A stretch of 64,000 nt of DNA. Origin: Sitta carolinensis (Eukaryota > Chordata > Aves > Passeriformes > Sittidae). Position numbers and translations under genes: made by a program. Below, piece after piece: positions 1-37,004 of this stretch; position 1 is the first letter of the stretch, and each line of letters opens with the position of its first letter. Under the pieces are notes generated by a model. That model ran no database searches. It worked only from the letters and a program-made list of their open reading frames with translations, and was not told the DNA's origin. The stretch lies in contig JAVUNC010000006.1 of the NCBI GenBank assembly GCA_032173965.1, forward strand, positions 39,527,870 to 39,591,869, in the 5' to 3' direction.

Positions 1-230
1 GAGCGCAGGCCTGGGCAGCAGAGGCGCGGTCCTCCCGGGAACCGCCATCCCGGCCTTCCCTGCATGCCGCGGCACCAGAAGGCACAGCCGGCAGGAAGGC
101 TGAACCGAGCGAGGCCGCCGCAGGACGAAGGCGGAGAGCCGCCGCCCCAAACCCCGCTCCCTCCGGCTCCGGCGCTGCCATCGTCCCGCGCTCCCCTCCC
201 GCCCCGCGGGGAGAGCGCGGCGCCGCGTAC

Positions 231-251
231 CTTGGCGGCGGCAGCGCTCAT
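231..251 (-). CDS. GSTZ1: GSTZ1 first coding exon (partial gene, rest lies left of the window)
   Basis: On the minus strand an ATG at 251 opens seven codons (MSAAAAK), followed directly by a consensus donor GTACGC at 230-225. Mammalian GSTZ1 likewise has a tiny first coding exon that ends in lysine (MQAGK) before the PxLYSYF thioredoxin-fold start, so length, last residue and phase 0 donor all fit. GSTZ1 is maleylacetoacetate isomerase / zeta-class glutathione transferase, which converts maleylacetoacetate to fumarylacetoacetate in tyrosine breakdown. Support also comes from position: GSTZ1 is the head-to-head neighbour of POMT2 in human. Bases 1-230 would be its intron 1. The catalytic exons are outside the window, so the call rests on seven codons plus synteny. 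Confidence 0.72.
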
Positions 252-297
252 CGCCGGCCCGGCCTCAGCTCAGCGCTCGGCGGCGGCCCGGCCCCGC

Positions 298-24719
<24,422 letters not shown>

Positions 24720-27700
24720 AGCAAAGGAAGCCTGGGAGCAGCGGATCAGAAACAGGAGATCTGCTGCATGTCAGGCTGAATCTGGTGCTTTGAAGACGTG
24801 GCTATAAAACGCCCTCTCCGGAGAACTCTGGGTATAGTAACCCTGTTGCTTTGGCATTTGTTTGCACTGCCTGCATTGGAAGATGCAGAGGATGAGAAGG
24901 TCCCCTTAAATTGAAAGACTCATGTCCTGAATCCTATATTATAGGTTATCTTAATGAACAATTGGCTGCCTAAATGCCAGTTCCTTGAAGCCGTACGTCA
25001 GTCAAACAGCAGTGGCATTCCAGCAGCCATACCAGTAGAAGTTGGAGGCTGTCTGTGGTTGCATGTGCACTCTGTGCATGAGTGTGTGTCCTTCTTGTAA
25101 TCTAAGCACCACTACAGTTTGAAGCACTATAGGATTTCTATCATGATTAGCAACCTTTCTTATGGTGACGTTTTTGAAAGCTTACTATAACTATCTGGGG
25201 ACCTTCATTCTGCCTGCCTTGGCTGTCTGAAAATGTTTTTGTTCTGACCCTGGGTTTTTAAAATTTGACTGAAAGGGTCTGTTAGAAATCTCCTGAGCCA
25301 CTGTGCCTTGCCTGTCTCCCAGGCCCTCTGCAGAGATGGAAATTGTTTATTCCTATATACTGCCTTGCTTTCTGGTTACCTTTAATCGTTTATACAACTC
25401 ACCTAGCAGGCCTGTTTTCAGGACCAGACTGTTCCAGCTCAGCTCTTTGTAGCTTCTTTCAGTTCTGTCTGAAGGTGCCAAGGAGATTACAGTAGAAATG
25501 GCAGGTGATTTATTTTCAGACCAAGTATACTGTGGAGACCAGCGACCAGCATGGGGAGTGTACTAGAGACTGTAATGATAGCTTGGAAATCTTACAGACA
25601 GCTGTCATTCAGCTTTTGTTCCCAGCTATTTCAGTGCCAGTGCCTGTGCTTTTAGGGGAAGGCTTCATCTCAATGCATGTAGCATCTGCAAAACTGGCTG
25701 CTGGTGCCAAAGTATCTGCTCAGTGTTCCCATATTGAACAAGTTCCTTCTCTAGACTGCTAAACATCAAATTACAAGGAAATGTGAGGCCAGGCAAAAAT
25801 TCTTTGTCTGTGAAGTGTCAAGAGCCATTGAATCTTGAATCCACCCCTTCCAAGAAAGCGGAATTTGATTTATCAGATGCCTTTGTCCTGTGTTAGGTCC
25901 ATTTTTGTCTGTGTTTCTTTTATTCCATTTCCTACTCTTCATCCAGTGTTGATTTCTTGTCACAGTTCAAGCTGCTACCTTGTAGCATCCAGCATTAATG
26001 ACACTTAGATCACAGCTGTGTTCCTATCTCAAGAAGTATTATTTGAAAAACTCTTTTGTGTATTTTTCAATGAACTCATGTCTTTCATTTCAGAATTCTT
26101 GCTTTGCTTCACAGCCTTGCATCAAAATTACAAGTAGAGAGAGTAGCAGGTGGGTGTGTCTGCCTTTAAACACGGACTGTGCATTTATTTCTCTTACCAA
26201 ATCTTGGATTCCAGTGCATTTCCTACCACACAGAAGGGCTGCATTAGCATAGTTGTTCTGTGAGGGGTGCTAGACTCCAGACAGACTTGCTTTGGTTCCT
26301 CTCTAGTAGAATCCATAGCTTTGTTCAGTAAGGCAGCTGCTTGCTTTGTAAGGCTCTGGCTTGGTATGTTGCATCTCTCTAGAAAGTAGATGCTCCTGTA
26401 GTATCTACTCCTGTAGATACTAGCTCAGATGAGATGGACCTGTACTTTTGATTCTAAAGGTTTTGAGTTGATCACCTGCTGCTTATACATGGTGGGAAGT
26501 CATTGCAATAATTAGCTGCTGGGTTTGATGATTCTTTTCCACTTGTTATTGCAGAAAGTGCTCCTACCTGCATGAGCCAGGGGTTCACAGAGGTGCTATA
26601 TAGGCAAGAAGGATGTGGGGGGAGGCTGAAAGCTTCAGAACCTGCCAGATCTGACAGCAGCAGCAAATTGTTAACTGTCGGCAATGAGGAAGGCAGACAG
26701 TGCAGTGCTGCCTTGTAACAATGGGATCCAGCATCTTCTACTCTTGGTGAGATTATTAACTTAATACATTGCTATCCTCAATATGAGCTTTCCCTAAGGC
26801 AGTCCCATTGTCATGGGGAGGATTTGCTAGAAGAGCTGGCAAAAGCCATGATTTAAAGTGCAGTTTTTTCCAGCACATACAATTATACACTTCCTCTCAG
26901 CATTAACAACAAAAAAAAATCTAAGAAACTTTCTGAGTGTTTTGGATTTACTGTTTCTAACACCCTTTATTCATCATATTAAACCTTGGGAATGTAAATA
27001 TTGAGTCAGTAACCTTGTTTTCTTCAGTTATTATGAAGGGGTCAATTTTGTAGGAATTGCCTGAGGAAGATGAACCAGTCTGTTCCTTGGCTAGGATCCC
27101 TGCATCCTTTATTACTAATAATCTTTTGGATGTGGATTGGCAGCTGAGTGTTGAAGGTGGCAAATTTAACTCTCCCATCTCACTTTCCTATGCTTGAAAC
27201 AGAAGTCCAGCTTCTGTTTCAACACAGACAAAAGGTTTATTTTTCTTTAGGACTGTCACTTCAGAAATTCTATTGGGAGCATTTGATTGACATTAAAACT
27301 ATTTCTTAGGTCTTGTGTGCTGGTTGGGGTGTGTGGAGGCATACAGTGAAAAAAATATCTAGCTATTCCACAAGAGGGAGCAACTTCCAGCAGAATTTTT
27401 ATTTTTGATCTGGAGTTAAAAGGATTGAAAGGTCTACATTGAAGACTAGAGGGCATACATATCCTCTGCACTCTCTGGACTCCAAGGGTTGGGTTTTCAA
27501 GTAAGTGTACATTGATGTAGCTGTCTTCTTTCAGAAGAAAAATACTGAAAAATTACTCCAGTTAGAATTTGACCTTTAGTTTTTGCTTCTTAAAACAAAA
27601 CCTGTCAGGCCATTGCTGAAACATAATAGTAACTGATATTTTGTGAAGTCAATAAGATACAATAATTTGGATTCCCTTCCTGACTCTGTCTTGAAATATC

Positions 27701-29645
27701 TGAGTGGTACAGACATGGGGCAATGAGTGCAAGGCACTCTTTGCTTTTGGGATGGAATTTGCACTGCTTCGGTTTGGTTTTTTCAGTTGTGCTTGTGGAA
27801 TGAGTTCAGGTTCTTTTTGAGAACTGCTTGTTAGTCATTTTCTCCAGTCATGTGGAAAGTAGCTAACGGTGCTTTCGGAGGCCAGAAGGTGCCATTCTCT
27901 GGAGCAGCTGCTCTCTTTGAACCTTGCTTGACAGGGCTCTTTTCATCACTAACAAAGTATTTCATCAAACTGTATCCGTGGATTCAAATCACAAAAAGCT
28001 GCAGGCTGCCACATTTCCCGCTTCAGATTCTTTTTTGTGTGTAAACTCTCTTTTCAACTCTTCAGTTTCTGAAGGATAGATAGAGGGCCTCTAGGCTCAT
28101 CTAGCTTTGTCCTAGGCAATCCATCCATCTTAAAAGGTTTCTGCTAACAGTCGCTTCAGGACATCGATACGCGCACATCTATTCCAGCAGTAGGGACTGG
28201 CCTAATTCCAGGAACTGGACCACTCATGCTATGAGACACAGATGTGACTGTGAGGAGGATTTGAATGGAGATTTCTGTGCCAAGGTTGCCTTTTGTCCAG
28301 GTGGAGGACTTTGTGTCCTCACTGTTTGCCGCCATTGTTTGCAGCTCTGGGATCCACCACCACTCTTTAGTCTATACAGGGTTTTCTTTTTTGCATTTTC
28401 ATTGGAAAGGCTGATTGATGTACAAAGGGCATTGACAGAATATACTTTTTTATATCTTCCTTTTGGTTCTTGAAGAATGCCCAAAGTACAGGGCATGCCT
28501 TTGCTTCTCCTAATTTTTGGGCTATGCATCCATTTCATACAGGTGAACAAGAGGCAGGACAGGACATCTTCTAGTAGTCTGAGTGAATGAATACCTGTTA
28601 TATGGTCTGAGAGCAAAACCAGAACCTTGTTATGGAAAGGTAAACAAATGTGTTACTTGATAGTTCCCTCCTGTCCCTCCTGAATTCTTCGGAATTATTT
28701 TTAAGGGACTTGGGAGCAAACCAACTGTTAATGTGGCATTTAACTTTAAATATAACAAGGCATTTACCTGAAATTCTCCAGTGCCATGCTTAGCAGCTTC
28801 CCTTCCATGTTGTGATTGAGTAACCCTCTGTGCACAAGCACTGTTTCCTCCTCTCAGGATCATGCTGGCAATGTGAAAACCTCCTTAGCAGTGCCCTGTG
28901 TCTCTGCCATCTGGGGAATGTAGGTAAGATTTTTTTTTTCCCCCTTTACAGCAAGTGACCCTATTAGCCCACCCGTGGGCAAGTGTGTCATGAAAGCAAA
29001 AATGTGTGGACTGTTAGAACAACATAAGGCTCCTCCCTGCTGGGAAAGGAAGGCTGAGGACAAGAACACCAGCTCCATTGCATACTTTCTTTGGGGCAGG
29101 GCTGTTGGCTGCAAGCAGTCAGGACTGAAAGTTCTCTGTCTTTAAAGTACTAAGACCTTGGTTGTGGGGTTGGTTGTGAGTTGATTCACTTTGTAAACTT
29201 TTTATGCTCTTTACTTGAATGTCAAGGGCTATGGTTATCACAAATAATATCTAAGATGATCATGTTAGCATAAATACCACTCCTGCTGAATTTGTAATAG
29301 ATTCTAAAACTTTGCCAAGTGAGCTTACTGTGTTTTACAAGAGACATGGTTTAGAGCCATCCTTGAAGAGCTTGCCCCTGGCTAAGCAAGAGTTTGGAGC
29401 AACCATGAGAGGGGTTCTTTGGTAATTCTGTTCCATATCCTGAACCTTTCTTTCTGATGCCGGGGGGTGTGTGTGTGCATCTGTCTGTGAATTGAATTCT
29501 TTTAACTACAGTGCAATTACTGTACCATATGGTGTAGATGGGAGAATGTTCCCTTGAGCTATAACTGTGTTTTGTACAGGTGATAATGGAAAATGAGGTA
29601 GAATTTGGAATTTAATTTTGTAATAAATATCTCTTCTTTGAAGCA
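24720..29645 (+). other. POMT2: Probable POMT2 3' UTR
   Basis: No coding exon is visible after the TAG. The first canonical AATAAA on the plus strand is at 29622-29627, followed by a GT-rich stretch fitting a cleavage downstream element. That would make a 4.9 kb 3' UTR. An ATTAAA at 26978-26983 could give a shorter form, and further AATAAA copies at 30164-30169 and 30290-30295 a longer one. The end point is inference; transcript data would settle it. Confidence 0.45.
26399..26422. other. 10-bp inverted repeat with 4-base loop in the POMT2 3' UTR
   Basis: TAGTATCTAC (26399-26408) and GTAGATACTA (26413-26422) are perfect reverse complements around TCCT. It would form a short hairpin in the transcript. 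Function unknown; A-T rich, so only moderately stable. Confidence 0.8.
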
Positions 29646-31660
29646 ATTTCTTTGTTTCTAGATTTTGGGGTGTGTTTCTAGATTTTCATTTCTTCCTCAC
29701 ATACGTGCTTGAAGTAACAACATGAACTTTAAATGGACCCATTAGAGAATTTAATCTAGGATAGTGATGATATACATTAGCTTTTAGCACACAAGTATTG
29801 CTGGACTGCCATTCTAGGAGATCAGATTTTACTGCAATACAAGGGATGTATTGGTAAGCACAACAGGAAGTGAAACTGGTACATTTGGACAACAATAATG
29901 TACTGTCTATTGAAGCAGGTTTATTTCTACCTACTAAATATATGATAAATTATTAGTATGTATAATATGTCAGGTTTAATGGGTATTTTCATCAAGCTTC
30001 TGATAGGTTACATATGAACACTTCATTTGACAGGTCAGGCATTTTATTCAGAAACCCAGCATTTTTTGTAAGTCATGTTCGGTCTGTAGTGTTCATAACA
30101 CCAGACTAGTGTACACTTTTGTACAAATGAGGCCCTTACTGTGAACTAAATGTGAGACTCCATAATAAAACTGGAACACTGAAAATCAGAATCTGGCTTT
30201 ATACGAGGCTGTAGTAAGGGGCTGCGATATGCTTTTGAGTACAGTGTAATTAGGGGTTGCTTGGGGTGGAACTAGATTGGAAAAACTAAAATAAAGCCAC
30301 CTTACCTGGGATACCCAGATGAATGCTGGAGGAGAGCCAACCAGTCTGTTTGGACACATTCCAGGGGCTGCTGAAGTACAGTCAGGACAGCTAGAAACTG
30401 GACTGTGGCCTGTACAGGGTGATACAATAGGCTATTGAATGGTTACTGAAAAGCCTATTGACTTCTTGTATTGCTTCACACAGTTCAAGTTGGTCTTTAG
30501 GTATTGTCTGATCAGGTCTGTTGTTCTGGAAGGGAGAACTCCTGATACAGAAGCTGTGCTAGAATGTAGGGAAATGACCAGAAAAGACAGAAGTATTGTT
30601 TGTAAAACGCTGATAATATCTGAAGTAAAACTTTACTTCTCACTGCCCTCCAGAGGAAGAATGGCTTCTTTCTGCAGGTAAGTGATCTCACATGGGTGAA
30701 CAGCGGTGACTGATTCCAATCTGCACTTGATTTGAACCTGCCAGATTTGTAGGCTTCTAGATTCCAGTGATCACCCCGTTATCTGTTCCTCAATGAGAAT
30801 TAGGCTTTTTTACAACCTTGTGTTTTAATATAGACTTTGTGCTCTGTCTTCAAGCTGCTTCTTAATCCTCTATTTTCTAACCAAATAGAAAATTCCGATG
30901 CAAGTTGCTTTCCTTGACCCTCAATCTCCCATGACCTCCTTTTCATTTTATTTGGTTTAACCATAAAGTTTCCCAGTCTGTGCCATGTCTTCCAACATCA
31001 GTCTCCTGAGGTCCATATGCTGAAACCATACGGATTTCATCTTCACTGCATCTACCACTGCTGCCCAGTTTACATCCAAGGATTGTGATTGTATGCTTTG
31101 GAGTTGTTCTCTGTTATTACACCACCACTGTCAGTAACTGGCCTATATAATGCATGCTCTGGAAGTAGAAAGTTTGTGCTTGATAGGACGGGTGTAAATC
31201 TGACAAGCATTATAATTGTAAATTGCTTTTCCAATTTTATCCTTCTTGCAGTCATTGCTTTATCTCTATATTGCATCCAAAGCCTGTCATCTTGTCGTGC
31301 AGCTGACAAAAGGTAGTCCTAAGGCTTCATTTACCTGACCTATTTTTTTCACCATGTATTTTAGCATGAGGTGGTTCTGAAGTACCTGGGTTCCTCCATT
31401 AACCAGAATGGGAGTTTAGATTGCATGCCCTTATGAAAGCATCTGTGTTGGATCAGCTGAGTCACACCCTGGCAGTGTGCTGGTGTCTTGCAGTGCTTTA
31501 GGGACAATAGCTCTTCCATTACAAGGTGGAGAATGAAGCAGCTGAGAAGTGGGGAGAATCAGTTGAGAATGTGAACATGCTTTAAGATGGTACATTCTTG
31601 ATGTGCATCAGAAACAGTGTGGCCAAGCAGGACCAAGGCAATGATTGTCCCTTTCTCAGC
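29646..31660. other. Intergenic sequence without recognised features
   Basis: Between the probable POMT2 end and the CR1 fragment I see only unstructured moderately AT-rich DNA. Short open frames here show no family similarity I recognise. Confidence 0.5.
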
Positions 31661-31669
31661 ACTCACACC

Positions 31670-32122
31670 TCAGATCCTGTGTTCATTTTTGGGATCCCTC
31701 ACTTCAAGAAAGACATTAAGGTACTGGAGCATGTTCACAGAAGGGCAAAAGAGCTGGTAAAAGCTCTGGAGCACAACTCGGATGGGAAGCAGCTGATGGA
31801 GCTGGGGATGTTTAGCCTGGAGAAGAAGCAGCTCAGGGGTGACCTTATCTCTCTCTACAGCTACCTGAAAGGAGGCTGTAGCAAGGTGTGGGTCAGTCTC
31901 TTCTCTCAAGTAACAAGTAACAGGATGAGAGGAAATGGCCTCAAGTTGTACCAGGCCAGGTTTAAATTGAATATGAGGAAAAACTTTTTCCTCAGAGGGT
32001 GGCCAGGTGTTGGAACAGCTTGCCCAGGGAAGTGGTGGAATTACTATACCTTAAAGTGTACAAAAACCACATAGATGTGACACTTGGGGACATGGTTTAG
32101 TGGTGAACCTAGCAGTGCAGTT
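31670..32122 (+). mobile_element. CR1 LINE fragment (3' part of ORF2, plus orientation)
   Basis: An open frame reads FKKDIKVLEHVHRRAKEL, LGMFSLEKKQLRGDLISLYS and YLKGGC, the conserved C-terminal end of avian CR1 ORF2, followed by the usual CR1 tail (GATGTGACACTTGGGGACAT and TTTAGTGGTGAACC). It is truncated at the 5' end, as almost all CR1 copies are, and also lacks the terminal octamer repeats, so the 3' end was lost after insertion or interrupted. No intact reverse transcriptase or endonuclease remains. Confidence 0.88.
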
Positions 32123-32732
32123 TGCAGGTGAAAAATTCCTTGCTGAGGAAGAGAATTATTTTTGACAAAGCCCCAAAGCTGTATTGGCTTAGGTGAGGAG
32201 AAGAAGGACTCAAGCCAGAAGTATCCCACACATAGAAGGAATAATACATGGGGTTTGCTTTGACACCAGATGGCTGAGTGCAAAGCTGAAATGTGGGAAT
32301 GCTGGCACAGCCTGAACATGAAGGAATGGGTGCAGTAAAATACAAAATTTTTGTTTTAATAGATCATATCAAAAATGCTGTTCGTGGAGACAACCGCTGT
32401 AGGTCAAACATTTAGAAGAGATGGCCTAATCAATAGTGTAAATCTAAATTGCAAGGAGGGAGAGAACAAAGAATTGAGATCAGAGAGAAGATGATCAATG
32501 ACCACTTGAGAGATCAGCAACACTTCTGAAACAAGAAGTCCAGGGGGAAACTACAGAGAAGACTCCACAATGAATAAAGCATTCTTTTACAAGCTTTTGC
32601 CGTGATGTTTCAGCAGCTGAAGGATAAGCCAGTCCAGAAGTATAAGGACAACTGGAGAAAGATCCGAGACCATGTGCATCGTCCCTAGGTAGAACAGAAG
32701 CCAGGTAACTGTGCTAACACAGTGCTTGCCAA

Positions 32733-32854
32733 GTGTATTAGCTAGTGTAAGTGTATTTAGTGTAGTGTAAGGTAGTGTATTAGCTAGTGTAAGTGTATTA
32801 GCTAGTAGTGTTAAGTTGTATTAGCTAGTGTAAGTTGCCAGGTGTATTAGCTAG
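32733..32854. repeat. Minisatellite with TGTATTAGCTAGTGTAAG-like units
   Basis: Five copies of TTAGCTAG occur within 122 bases, embedded in irregular units of about 13 to 39 bases. The array sits between the CR1 fragment and NGB. Confidence 0.85.
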
Positions 32855-32859
32855 AGCAC

Positions 32860-35800
32860 CATGTTGAGCTAATGAGGCTGGAGAGCTTTTTGCTGGCATC
32901 CCACCAGCTTGAGGTGCACACACTTCCTTAGCTGTGTCTCATGACCAAATTCAGCTTGTGTGTCAAGACTGACATGGTCTTGAAACTCTGAACTTACTTT
33001 GGTAGAGTGACTTACAAAGGGCAGAGGTTGCTTCTTGGAAGATCATCCTGCTGGTGTTGGGTTATCATTGTGCTAGGGAGCCCAAGGTGAATAACATCTG
33101 GGATAAGTTCTGAGCATCTGCAAGTGCCAGACCTGGTCCAACTGCTCGGTGTGATCCCCTTTGATTTTTCTCACCACTTCATGTTTGGCCATGTGCAAGT
33201 ATTCCTTAGCTGGCCACAGGATATTCAAGATAAACATGGGGATGTCTAGCAAATTGAATTCAAAAGAAGTTTTCATTTTATTCTGCTGTTGAATCCTCCC
33301 TCTGCCTGTCCCTCTCCCTTTAGCCCAGATCCCCACCACTGACGGTGGTAGTGCTGCCCTGCACTCTCCACAGTCATGGTGACAGCAAGCAAGCTCTGCA
33401 GCTCATCTTGATCATTTTATGGACAAGATTATTACCTCCCGCATCACTTTTATTCTTGTTATGCAACCATATTTTATGACTTGCTTTGCTACTATGCTGT
33501 GCTGCACCATGGCTTGAGAGGGTAGCTTGAGAAGAATTTTGGGAATGTTGCATGATTTCTGCACCCACCTGAGGATGGGATGGAAGGGGATGATGGGAGT
33601 CTGGGAAAAAGAGAACCTGTCATAATCTGTGGTTTTGAGACTGGGGACAAGGGAAACAAAGGGTATTAGCCAAGCCCAGGAGTCTCTGTGTACTAAGTGA
33701 GCAGGGAGCCTGAGGCAAATAGATCAGAGTGTCATTATTCATGAAGACTCACAGATGTGGAATTGGAAATGAGCCAGAGTTCAAAGGGAGATATGGGTTT
33801 ATTAGTGCCACAGCTGGGATGAAAACTGACAGTGCAACAGCAGCACAGGCAAAGCGCTCATCCCTGGGCCAGGCAGATAGGGCCTCCCTGTCTGGGCAGG
33901 GAGGGTTGTTCTCCAGCTGCTGTGAGCCCTGAGTGCTAGGCTGGGGACTGGCATTTGTGAGCTTACTCCTAGTTCTGTCACACTGTTTTATGAGATTGGG
34001 AAACTTTTTTTCCATGTGGGTAAACTGAGGCATTGGACAAATAAAGCCGACACTTGGCAAGGCAAGTTTAGAGAGTTGGTACTGTAACTTGAAGTGGCTG
34101 TAGATTACAATAATGAAACCCACTGCAAACTAAAAACATTATAAATTTGTGTTCTCACAAAGCACAAAAGAACATTATCATCCTCTTTGCATATCAGCGA
34201 ATTTCTCCAAAAACCTCCCTCCCCTTTCTTCAAGTGGTCTACAGACAATTTTGAAGCAGTCTGTGCTGCTGACCTGGTTGTTCTTCACTCATGAGACCTC
34301 CAGGGATGGTCTTGCAGAAATCCAAGAGGAGCTCAGAAAAGAGCTGAACTGACAGGTTAGGAACATATGGAGCCAAGGGAGCTGGGAACCATCACAGGAA
34401 AACCGTCACACCACGGAGACATTTGCAGTGCTCAACCTCTTGCTGAGATTCTCTTGCTTGAAGGTTCACAAAACATTTGGAACAAGAAGAGATGTTTTCT
34501 CATTTGCTTCCTTGTTCTTTAAATCCTCTCTGGACTCGACTTGTGCTCTCAGCACCTCAGTGCTGTGACAGCAGGAGGAACTCTGACAGCCACTAACTGC
34601 AAGGGAGAAGCTGCTTTGTGCACACGTAAGAGCAGTGTCTCTCCCAAACCCTCAGTCTTTTAAATCATTTGAATGGTGCTTTGAACGTTTCTTATCCCTG
34701 AGCTCTCCCTGTCTCCCGTCTCAAGTCCCTCCTTCAGCTCCTTCTTCCTGTGCTAGAAGACCTATGCTGTTACAGGGGAAAAAATGCTGGGTTTATTAAG
34801 AGAGTGGAGATGTATCAGTGCCAGAAGGCAGCCAAGGGATAGATTCACTGTTCAGACAGGGAAGTTGGGAAAACAACTCCCGAATGTATCCTGCCCAGAA
34901 GGAGCTGTTGCTGGAGGGAGGGAAAGAGTTCTTGAACTCTGCTGTGTGTCATACCTGTGTGGGGTTTAGGTACCAACAGGTGGGTGGGGATATGGCCAGA
35001 CCATTGCTCCTTTATCAGCTGAGGCACTCCTATTTTCCATGGAAGGAAGGTGTATCAGGCTCAGCATCTCATTGCTGCCCTCCTTATCTGGTCTGTTCTG
35101 ACACTTGTGCCTTCTCTGAGCCTTCAGCTGCCACCTGCAGCACAGTGGGAAGGTGCAGGGGGAATATTCTGAACAAGAGCCACCATTTTCTTTTGCCATC
35201 ACAGCTTCCCTGCTATTGTCAGAGACACCCTTTCTTTCAGGAACAATGGCTGAACCTGTACTTTGATTTGTTGTTGCCCTGGGATAGGGTAGCTGATATG
35301 GTGCCCTATGTGGATGGGAGGAAAGGTGTCCTGTTTCCCAACAAATCTTCAGGAACTGACCACTCTTAACTACAACTTCCTTTTATGGAGTTTCTCTTCC
35401 TTCACTATCAGCCAGCTCTGAATGTATTCAAAATGTTGTTAGGTAAACAGTCACCCTTGGTTGCTGCTCTGACTGCACACATGTGCTTCAACTCTGCTCC
35501 TCAGTATCCTGTGGCCTGGGTTGACTCTCCATACTCCTTTCCAGTACCCCGGCAGCGCACCACTGCCTGTCTGTTCTACCCTTTACTGCTAGCAGGGCCA
35601 TGCTGAACTCTCCAGCCAGGCTCTGGTGGAGCTCCACGTCGGCGTGGTTGTGACAACCGGCTGAAATGTCAGAGTACCTTGCACAGATGACAAAGGATGA
35701 CACTTCATGCTCGTTGCTGGTTCGCTCGGTCAGCCGCAAGATAGCTAAAGGTTAATGTTCGCGTCGGCGCTGCCGGGCTGGACTTCTCCGCCCTGTTCGG

Positions 35801-37000
35801 ATTAACCCTGTATTTCCCGCTGCTTTCCCAGCTGCCCTTTCAGGCTCCTTGCTGCTTCTACGGTTATCATGGCAGTGACTTATTATCAGCCTCCGGTGTG
35901 AGTATGCCCTTTGAAACCACACAGTTAAGATGCTGTTTTATTTGACATCTTGGTCCCATCTGACAGTCTTTTTTTTTTTTTTTTTTTTTTTTGAGATTGT
36001 TGGACTCTTCCTTCACGTGCCCAACTTTAGGACAGGGTTCTTCAGTTTCCTTTAATACATGTGGAGCTTTTCCTATGCAGCATCTTGTCTGGTCTGCGCT
36101 GAGAATGGGAGGCCTCAAAATCCTGGAAAACAGGTAATTTATTCTGGAACTTGCAGAGCCATCTCGGGTGGCTTCCTGCTGTCACTGCAGTCAGTGCTGT
36201 CACTCTAGCTCTATAGGAGAAAGACCCTGGGAGACAAGCTGGGGCTGAGAACATAACACTGAGCCATTGAATCTGTATCCTCCCAGGGAATGTTTTCAGT
36301 TATCCCACAAGAAGGGCCTCCTTTCTGCCTACACTGGGTCCGTGTGCCCCTGGGATGGGTTGGAGGCTTCTGTCTTTTCTCCTGATTACCAGAAATAAGT
36401 CTGATGTACAGAAGCAGAACCTGTAATAAGTTCAGCACAATTGTTATTTTGGTGCAGACTGTGATGGTTTCAGTAATAGTTGCACTTTTGTATTGCTCTC
36501 ATTCTTCTGAAAACCTTAATTTTCCTGACTTCCCTTATGCTGCTTGAGACCTCATTTGCCTTTTCTTGCTTTGTTTCCTCTGTGCTGTGTAAATTCTGGG
36601 ACCAAATTAAGCAGTGTCTGAACAGCAGAGAATCTGTGCATCCTGAAAACATTAGACAAAGATGTCATGTCTTCTCATCTGTTATTAACAACTTTGCCCG
36701 CTTCAGCTGGCATAATTAGCCTTAAATTAGACATGTACCTTACACTGCCTAGAGTGCATTTGCCAGTGGAGATAGCAGGTGGCTGCATGACACCCAGAGT
36801 CTCAGTGGAAGTGGCCAAGAGCAAGAGGATGCTGTGGAGCATCGCTGAGACCCTCCCGAGCAAAGTTATGCTCAGAGGGAGTTGTGCTGTGATGGTGAGC
36901 GAAGGTGGCCAGGTCCTGGTGGTCTCCTCGTTGGCACGGCTCTGCTGTGCTGCTTCACTTGTAAAATCAGGACGACGGGAAATGTCAACCGTGAACCAGC
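32860..37000. other. Intergenic sequence upstream of NGB
   Basis: Contains a T24 run at 35969-35992 but no recognised exon. A slightly CpG-enriched patch around 35630-35800 is too weak to call a promoter. Short open frames on both strands lack splice-compatible family similarity. Confidence 0.45.
35969..35992. repeat. T24 homopolymer
   Basis: Uninterrupted run of T in the POMT2-NGB intergenic region; no A-rich or retroposed body next to it was recognised. Confidence 0.95.
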
Positions 37001-37004
37001 TGAA

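Noticed and set aside
34000..34090. Possible ancient MIR-like SINE (GTAAACTGAGGCA motif)
   Set aside because: One short resemblance only; no extended match that I could confirm by eye.
35630..35800. CpG-enriched patch as an upstream NGB promoter or first exon
   Set aside because: Too short and weak, no clear donor site leading to 37334, and a strong CpG island already covers exon 1.
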